11,630 nt of DNA from JANMQK01 sp031370485 (GTDB lineage: Bacteria; Acidobacteriota; Polarisedimenticolia; Gp22-AA2): NCBI GenBank assembly GCA_031370485.1, contig JANMQK010000231.1, positions 1 to 11,630 on the forward strand, in the 5' to 3' direction. Of this stretch, positions 7,107 through 11,630 are shown piece after piece. Each line of letters opens with the position of its first letter. Position 1 is the stretch's first letter. The translations under genes and the position numbers were made by a program. Below the pieces are notes generated by a model that saw nothing but the letters and a program-made list of their open reading frames with translations, did not search any database and had not been told where the DNA came from.

Positions 7107-7123
7107 TAGCAGCCCCCGTGCCA
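7107..7123 (-). promoter_or_regulatory. Sigma-54 (-24/-12) promoter of USP-B and downstream operon
   Basis: The minus strand reads TGGCACG-GGGG-CTGCTA. The -24 element is perfect; the -12 element is CTGC in place of TTGC. The invariant GG (7122-7121) and GC (7110-7109) are 10 bp apart, as required. The predicted start is near 7097, leaving a 16-nt leader that contains the ribosome-site-like GGGGGTGG before ATG 7081. If right, the kinase and activator genes downstream are under sigma-54 control themselves. Confidence 0.77.
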
Positions 7124-7152
7124 GTCCCCCGCCTGCCCCTTGCGAGAGCGGG

Positions 7153-7168
7153 GCCGGGGCGCCCCGGC
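7153..7168. repeat. Perfect 16-bp palindrome in the USP-B control region
   Basis: GCCGGGGCGCCCCGGC is its own reverse complement. It lies about 56-71 bp upstream of the predicted USP-B transcription start, between the -24 element and the TGCG cluster. No T-run follows on either strand, so a terminator for the malic enzyme gene is unlikely. It may be a protein-binding site, or chance in very GC-rich DNA. Confidence 0.45.
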
Positions 7169-7211
7169 GCCAGATCGCGCAAACCTTTCCGGATCGTGTC
7201 GTGACGCCCGG

Positions 7212-7255
7212 CGCACCGCGCAGAATTTCGCACTCCCTCCCCGCATGCAGACGCA
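7212..7255 (-). promoter_or_regulatory. Cluster of TGCG half-sites upstream of USP-B promoter
   Basis: The minus strand has TGCG at 7255, 7245, 7232, 7222 and 7215, with spacings of 10, 13, 10 and 7 bp, all within 44 bp just after the malic enzyme stop codon. One copy is ATGCGGGG (7246-7239), the same 8-mer found on the plus strand at 1563-1570 in the USP-A control region. It lies about 115-158 bp upstream of the predicted start, a usual distance for sigma-54 enhancer sites. No clean dyad like box 2 at USP-A is seen, so confidence is low. Confidence 0.3.
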
Positions 7256-7257
7256 AG

Positions 7258-9591
7258 TTACAAACCCGGGATCCCATGTGGGCCGCCGCCGGCCATTGCC
7301 CCCGCGCGCGCCTCGGCGGCCACCGGATCCTTCGCGACAGGCGGCGCCAGGTTCTGCGCGTCCGCGACGGCGATGGCCGTGACGTTGACGATGTCCTGGA
7401 CCTCGCTCGACGGGTGGACGATGTGGACCGGACGGCTCATGCCGACCAGGATCGGCCCGACCATATCGGCGCCGCCAAGCCGGTGCAGAAGCTTGATGGC
7501 GGCGTTGCCCGAGGTCAGGTCGGGGAATATCAGCACGTTGGCGTCCCCTTTGATCGCGCTGAACGGGAAGTGCGTCAGGGCGACGTCCGGTACGACGGCG
7601 GTATCCGCCTGCATTTCGCCGTCCACGACCAGATCGGGGGCTCGCTCGCGCACCTTGCGCGTGGCGTCCCGGACAAGCGTCACCAGCCGGTGCTTCACGC
7701 TTCCGAAATTGGAGAACGACAGCATCGCGACCTTTGGCGTGATGTCGAAACGCCGCGCCACCTCGGCGGCCAGGATCGCAGTCTCGGCGAGGTCGTCCGC
7801 GTCGGGCTCCACGTTCACCGTGGCGTCCGCCACGAAAAACGATCGGTTGCGGAAGGTCAGCAGGAAGACCCCCACGACGCGGCGCACGTCCTGCCTGGCG
7901 GGGATGATCTGCAGGATGGGACGGATCGTCTCGGGGTAGTGCTGGCTGACGCCCGCGACCAGCCCGTCCGCGTCTCCCAGCCTGACCATGAGAGCGCCGT
8001 AAACCTTCGGGTCGAGGACGGCATTGTGCGCGTCCTCCCTGGTCACCCCCTTGCGGTGACGCAGGCCGTACAGCTCCTCCTCGTAGCGCGCCAGGCGCGG
8101 GGAGAGCGCGGGGTCGAAGATGGTGATGCCGCCGAGCGGCAGATCGAGCGCCCTCGCCGCCTCGCGCACCCGGTCGGCGTTTCCGAGCACGACCGGACGG
8201 GCGATCCGTTCCTCGACGATCTCGGCGCAGGCCCGGAGGATCTTCGGGTGCATCCCCTCGGGGAAGACGATCGTCCTGGGCTCCTTGCGGGCCCGGTGGA
8301 TGATGATCCGCATCGCCTCCCGGGCCAGCCCCAGCCGGCTCTCGAGGGCCTCGCGGTACTCCGCGAGGTCGACCGGATGGCGTGCCACTCCAGACTCCAT
8401 GGCGGCCCCGGCCACCGCAGTCGCCTCCCACAGCAGGACACGCGGGTCGAACGGCTTGGGGATGATGTACTCCGGCCCGAAGTGGAATGGCACGTTCCCG
8501 TAAGCCCTGAGGACGCTCGCAGGGACCGACTGCTTCGCCAGGTCGGCCAGCGCATGGACGGCGGCCAGCTTCATCTCCAGATTGATCGCGCGGGCCCGGA
8601 CATCGAGTGCCCCCCGGAATATGAACGGGAAGCCCAGGACGTTGTTGACCTGGTTGGGATAGTCCGATCGCCCGGTGGCCATGATGAGATCCGGCCGGGC
8701 GGCGCGGGCCTCCTCGTAGGTGATCTCGGGATCGGGGTTGGCCATGGCCAGGACGATGGGCGACGGCGCCATCGATTTCACCATCTCGCGGCTCACGATG
8801 TTCGCGGCGGAGACCCCGAGGAACACATCGGCCCCCTTCAGGGCCTCGGCCAGCGTCCGGCAGCGTTCATCGGTGGCGAACTCGGCCTTGTAGGGGTTCA
8901 TGTTGCGCTCGCGCCCCCGGTGGACCACTCCCGCCGTGTCGACGAGGACGATCTGCTCCGTGCGCACTCCGAGAGCCAGGAGCAGCCTCGCGCAGGCGAT
9001 GCCGGCGGCCCCCGCCCCCGAGATCACGATGCGGACGGCTTTCAGATTCTTGCGTACCAGCTCGATCGCGTTGAGCAGCGCGGCGCTCGAGATGATGGCC
9101 GTGCCGTGCTGGTCGTCGTGAAAGACCGGGATGCTCATCGATCGGACAAGCTGCTCTTCGATGTGGAAGCACTCCGGCGCCTTGATGTCCTCCAGGTTGA
9201 TCCCGCCGAAGGTCGGCTCCAGAAGACGCACCGTCCGGATGATCTCCTCGGCATCGGTCGAACCAATCTCCAGATCGAATACGTCGATGTCGGCGAACCG
9301 CTTGAACAGGACCCCCTTGCCCTCCATCACCGGCTTCCCCGCCAGGGGGCCGATGTTCCCCAGACCCAGCACCGCCGTCCCGTTGCTCACGACGGCCACG
9401 AGGTTTCCCTTGGCCGTGTAGGCATACACCTGCGAGGGGTCCCGCGCGATTTCGCGGCAGGGCTCAGCCACCCCCGGCGTGTAGGCGAGCGAGAGATCCC
9501 GCTGCGTGGCGCACGGCTTCGAACTGATGACTTCCACCTTTCCGGGGCGTCCCCCGCGGTGGTACTGCAGCGCTTCGTTTCTCAGATCCAT
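7258..9591 (-). CDS. maeB: NADP-type malic enzyme fused to phosphotransacetylase-like domain
   Basis: Oxidative decarboxylation of malate to pyruvate and CO2, normally with NADP, in the cytoplasm. At 777 residues it matches the large MaeB type. The malic enzyme part (about 1-430) has LAYTPGVAEPC (Y37), MEGKGVLFK (K92 the likely catalytic Lys), metal-ligand motifs INLEDIKAPECF (E134, D135) and HDDQHGTA (D160), and dinucleotide loop GAGAAG (192-197). The C-terminal part (about 430-755) is phosphotransacetylase-like, beginning KEPRTIVFPEG and ending near VNVTAIAVADAQ, then a Gly/Ala tail. In E. coli MaeB this domain serves allosteric control by acetyl-CoA rather than acetyl transfer. ATG 9591 has GGGGGGAG 5 nt upstream. 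It follows the aminotransferase gene by 46 nt, so the two are probably cotranscribed. Cofactor choice cannot be read with certainty. Confidence 0.96.
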   Translation of the reverse strand: MDLRNEALQYHRGGRPGKVEVISSKPCATQRDLSLAYTPGVAEPCREIARDPSQVYAYTAKGNLVAVVSNGTAVLGLGNIGPLAGKPVMEGKGVLFKRFADIDVFDLEIGSTDAEEIIRTVRLLEPTFGGINLEDIKAPECFHIEEQLVRSMSIPVFHDDQHGTAIISSAALLNAIELVRKNLKAVRIVISGAGAAGIACARLLLALGVRTEQIVLVDTAGVVHRGRERNMNPYKAEFATDERCRTLAEALKGADVFLGVSAANIVSREMVKSMAPSPIVLAMANPDPEITYEEARAARPDLIMATGRSDYPNQVNNVLGFPFIFRGALDVRARAINLEMKLAAVHALADLAKQSVPASVLRAYGNVPFHFGPEYIIPKPFDPRVLLWEATAVAGAAMESGVARHPVDLAEYREALESRLGLAREAMRIIIHRARKEPRTIVFPEGMHPKILRACAEIVEERIARPVVLGNADRVREAARALDLPLGGITIFDPALSPRLARYEEELYGLRHRKGVTREDAHNAVLDPKVYGALMVRLGDADGLVAGVSQHYPETIRPILQIIPARQDVRRVVGVFLLTFRNRSFFVADATVNVEPDADDLAETAILAAEVARRFDITPKVAMLSFSNFGSVKHRLVTLVRDATRKVRERAPDLVVDGEMQADTAVVPDVALTHFPFSAIKGDANVLIFPDLTSGNAAIKLLHRLGGADMVGPILVGMSRPVHIVHPSSEVQDIVNVTAIAVADAQNLAPPVAKDPVAAEARAGAMAGGGPHGIPGL

Positions 9592-9611
9592 GACGACTCC
9601 CCCCGGGGCAC

Positions 9612-9625
9612 CCGGACCCCGGACC
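9612..9625. repeat. Tandem 7-bp repeat in the aminotransferase-malic enzyme gap
   Basis: CCGGACC occurs twice back to back (9612-9618 and 9619-9625) in the 46-nt gap before the malic enzyme ribosome site. It is short and GC-rich, may fold weakly, and has no assigned role. Confidence 0.35.
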
Positions 9626-9637
9626 GGGCTGGCCGCA

Positions 9638-10573
9638 TCAGCGGCCCACCCTGGCGTAGCGGTACACGGGCTCGGCCCACCGCTTGTACTGTTGCAGCCG
9701 GCCCCGGACGACCTTCTCGTACGCCGCCTGAATCTCGAGGGTCAGGGGGCCCACGGTCCCCGTCCCCACCGCCCGTCCGTCAACACGCGTCACGGGGGCG
9801 ATCTGCGCCGCGGTCCCGCAGAGAAAGACCTCGTCGGCCACGTACAGCTCCGCGCGGTCGACGGCGCGGGTCACCGTCTCCACATCCATGAGCTCGCGGG
9901 CCAGCGTCATGACCGTGTCCCGCGTGATCCCTTCCAGGATCCCCTGGGAGACATCCGGAGTGAGCAGGCGCCCCTCGCGCACTATGAAGAGGTTCATGGC
10001 GCTACCTTCGGCGATGCTGCCGGCCTCATTCAGGAGAATCGCCTCGTCGAAGCCCCGGTCGCGGGCCTCCTGCGCGGCGAGCGCCGAGTTGACGTAGGCG
10101 CCGCAGATCTTGGCCCGGCAGGGGATCGAGTTGTCCTGGAGCCGCCGCCACGAGGAGACGCCGCAATGCAGCCCCTTGCGCGTGTCGATGTAGTCCCCCA
10201 TCGGGACGGCGATCATCGCGAACGCGTCCCCGGGCGGGAGCGAGACGCCGACCTTGGTAGTGGACTTGAACGCGATCGGCCGGATGTAGACGTCGCTCGT
10301 GAACTCGTTCAGCCGGACAAGCTCCGCGGCCACCTCGGTGAGCTGCTCGGGCGAAGCGGGCAGCTTGATGTTGAGGAACTTGACGTTCTTCGACATGCGC
10401 TCGAAATGGTCCTTCGCGCGGAACAGGAGCACCTCGCCCGTCTCGGCGTCGTGGTAGGCGCGGATCCCCTCGAACACCCCCGTGCCGTACTGCAGGGCAT
10501 GGGTCAGGAGGGGTATTCGGGCCTCGGAATCGGGCATGAACTTCCCGTTGAAATAGACGAGCATCTCGGTCAT
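9638..10573 (-). CDS. ilvE: Branched-chain amino acid aminotransferase (fold-type IV PLP)
   Basis: Reversible transfer of the amino group between Leu, Ile or Val and 2-oxoglutarate, the last step of branched-chain synthesis or the first of breakdown. The 311-residue protein matches the family's ~300. Visible are HALQYGTGVFEGIRAY (25-40), IRPIAF (98-103), PCRAKICGAYVNS with likely PLP Lys K155, EAGSIAEGSAMN (183-194; the Glu contacts the cofactor ring) and the late motif LCGTAAQIAPV. These favour IlvE over D-amino acid aminotransferase or aminodeoxychorismate lyase. ATG 10573 is chosen because AAGGAGG lies 5 nt upstream. In-frame ATGs at 10591 and 10600 would add 6 or 9 residues; the latter also has a weak GAGG. 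It lies 34 nt after the CoA-transferase stop and 46 nt before the malic enzyme gene, so is probably mid-operon. Confidence 0.96.
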   Translation of the reverse strand: MTEMLVYFNGKFMPDSEARIPLLTHALQYGTGVFEGIRAYHDAETGEVLLFRAKDHFERMSKNVKFLNIKLPASPEQLTEVAAELVRLNEFTSDVYIRPIAFKSTTKVGVSLPPGDAFAMIAVPMGDYIDTRKGLHCGVSSWRRLQDNSIPCRAKICGAYVNSALAAQEARDRGFDEAILLNEAGSIAEGSAMNLFIVREGRLLTPDVSQGILEGITRDTVMTLARELMDVETVTRAVDRAELYVADEVFLCGTAAQIAPVTRVDGRAVGTGTVGPLTLEIQAAYEKVVRGRLQQYKRWAEPVYRYARVGR

Positions 10574-10578
10574 CGGGC

Positions 10579-10585
10579 CCTCCTT
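10579..10585 (-). promoter_or_regulatory. Shine-Dalgarno site fixing the ilvE start
   Basis: AAGGAGG on the minus strand, 5 nt before ATG 10573. It is stronger than the GAGG before the alternative ATG at 10600. Confidence 0.85.
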
Positions 10586-10607
10586 CGGCATCGTTGTCAT
10601 GGCCGCC

Positions 10608-11630
10608 TCAGCACGCGCCCCTCGCCACAGTCGGCACGGACGCCGTTCGATCCAGGTAGCGGCTCGCAATCGCGGAGTCCATGAGCCTCTCCCGGAAATC
10701 GGGATGGGCGATCGCGATCAGCGCCTCCGCCCGCTGGCGCAGCGTCCTGCCGTGGAGCCGGGCGACCCCGTACTCGGTGACGACGTGGTGCACGTCGGCG
10801 CGCGTGGTGACGACCCCCGCCCCCGCATCCAGGATCGGCACGATCCGCGAAACTGCGCCGTTTCTGGCCGTGGCCGGCAGCGCGATGATCGGCTTGCCGC
10901 CCTTCGAGCGTGCCGCCCCCCGGATGAAATCCACCTGGCCCCCGAAGCCGGAATAGATGTCGCTGCCGATCGAATCGGCGACGACCTGCCCCGTCAGGTC
11001 GATCTGCAGCGCCGAGTTGATCGCGACCATCCGGTCGTTGGCGGCGATGACGAACGGATCGTTCGTGTATTCGTTCGGGTGAAGCTCGACGATGGGGTTG
11101 TTGTGGACGAAGTCGTAGAGCTTCCGCGACCCCATCAGGAACGAGGCGATGATCTTTCCGCGGTGCAGAGTCTTCCGCTCGTTGTTGATGACCCCGGCCT
11201 CGACGAGCTCGACGACCCCGTCCGAGAACATCTCGGTGTGAATCCCCAGGTCCCGGCGGTCGCGCAGCTCGAGCAGGACCGCGTCGGGGATGCCGCCGAT
11301 TCCCATCTGCAGGGTGGCGCCGTCTTCAATGAGGCCGCCGACGTGGCGGGCGATGGCCTGGTGCAGCGGTGTTGTCGGCCGCCGCGGCAGCTCGAGGATC
11401 GGCCGCGAGGTCTCCACGATGGCGTCGAGCTTGCGGACGTGGATGAACGAATCCCCCAGCGTCCGGGGCATCTCGGTGTTGACCTGGGCGATGACGGTCC
11501 GCGCGACCGACGCCGCGGCCTTGGTCGTGTCGACACCCACGCCGAAAGAGCAGAACCCATGCTCGTCCGGGGGCGAGACCTGGATCAGGGCCACGTCCAA
11601 AGGCAGGGTCGTCTGGAAGAGCTCCGGGAC
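10608..11630 (-). CDS. Acetyl-CoA hydrolase/CoA-transferase family protein (4-hydroxybutyrate CoA-transferase-like), N-terminus cut
   Basis: Moves CoA between an acyl-CoA and a carboxylate such as acetate, through a glutamyl-CoA thioester. The 340 visible residues are the C-terminal part of a family of roughly 430. The frame is open to the right edge, reading VPELFQTTLP before LDVALIQVSPPDEHGF, so the TTG at 11600 is internal. Motifs: QMGIGGIPDAVL, IHTEMFSDGVVEL (the Glu, about residue 133 of the fragment, fits the catalytic Glu by motif), SGFGGQVDFIRGA, and TEYGVARLHGRTLRQRAEAL near the C-terminus. These place it with 4-hydroxybutyrate or butyrate:acetate CoA-transferases, but such enzymes are often misnamed acetyl-CoA hydrolase and the substrate cannot be settled here. 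It is upstream of ilvE with a 34-nt gap, probably in the same transcript. Confidence 0.92.
   Translation of the reverse strand, partial: VPELFQTTLPLDVALIQVSPPDEHGFCSFGVGVDTTKAAASVARTVIAQVNTEMPRTLGDSFIHVRKLDAIVETSRPILELPRRPTTPLHQAIARHVGGLIEDGATLQMGIGGIPDAVLLELRDRRDLGIHTEMFSDGVVELVEAGVINNERKTLHRGKIIASFLMGSRKLYDFVHNNPIVELHPNEYTNDPFVIAANDRMVAINSALQIDLTGQVVADSIGSDIYSGFGGQVDFIRGAARSKGGKPIIALPATARNGAVSRIVPILDAGAGVVTTRADVHHVVTEYGVARLHGRTLRQRAEALIAIAHPDFRERLMDSAIASRYLDRTASVPTVARGAC

Noticed and set aside
7088..7120. Direct repeat CCCCCGTG at 7088-7095 and 7113-7120
   Set aside because: One copy is part of the sigma-54 promoter and the other overlaps the ribosome-site-like run, so each has a simpler explanation than an operator pair.
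7045..9891. A long plus-strand open frame (948 codons) opposite the malic enzyme
   Set aside because: It is antisense to a clearly recognised enzyme and has the Arg/Asp/His/Gly-rich composition of a mirror frame; no family is recognisable.
10574..10669. N-terminal extension of ilvE to 10669
   Set aside because: It overlaps the end of the CoA-transferase gene, and the aminotransferase family begins close to MLVYFNGKF; AAGGAGG marks ATG 10573.

Overview
This is a GC-rich bacterial window with tightly packed genes, almost all on the minus strand. A sigma-54 activator, two close matches to -24/-12 promoters, a GTP-type PEP carboxykinase and many Shine-Dalgarno sequences point to a Gram-negative-type, non-actinobacterial lineage. 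A soil or sediment phylum such as Acidobacteriota or a former deltaproteobacterial group would fit, but this is a guess from gene content, not a taxonomic assignment. No rRNA, tRNA, CRISPR array, insertion sequence or prophage gene was seen.

Layout, left to right: (1) 2-877 (+), the 3' half of a GTP-dependent PEP carboxykinase gene, cut by the left edge. (2) 895-1380 (-), universal stress protein A, converging on the first gene across 17 nt. (3) 1381-1609, a non-coding region with a textbook sigma-54 promoter for the stress gene and two upstream activator-like boxes 30 bp apart. (4) 1610-6573 (-), three tightly linked genes transcribed in the order histidine kinase (three GAF domains), NtrC-family response regulator (ATGA overlap), MgtC/DUF4010 membrane protein (27 nt gap). 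(5) 6629-7081 (-), universal stress protein B, first gene of that run. (6) 7082-7257, a non-coding region with a second sigma-54 promoter, a 16-bp palindrome and a cluster of TGCG half-sites. (7) 7258-9591 (-), a malic enzyme fused to a phosphotransacetylase-like domain. (8) 9638-10573 (-), branched-chain aminotransferase. (9) 10608-11630 (-), an acetyl-CoA hydrolase/CoA-transferase family gene, cut by the right edge.

The centre reads as a self-contained regulatory circuit. A soluble GAF-domain kinase and its sigma-54-dependent activator lie downstream of one sigma-54 promoter (7107-7123), so they may autoactivate. A second sigma-54 promoter (1479-1494) drives a further stress protein gene just beyond the operon. 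The two control regions share the word ATGCGGGG and TGCG half-sites, which are candidates for the activator's binding site. The assignment of these promoters to this activator is inference; the promoter matches themselves are visible in the sequence.

The flanking genes are central carbon metabolism: PEP carboxykinase and malic enzyme both act at the C4/C3 node, the CoA-transferase handles acetyl-CoA/acyl-CoA and carboxylates, and the aminotransferase handles branched-chain amino acids. This could link carbon or energy status to the stress circuit, but no direct evidence for such a link is present.
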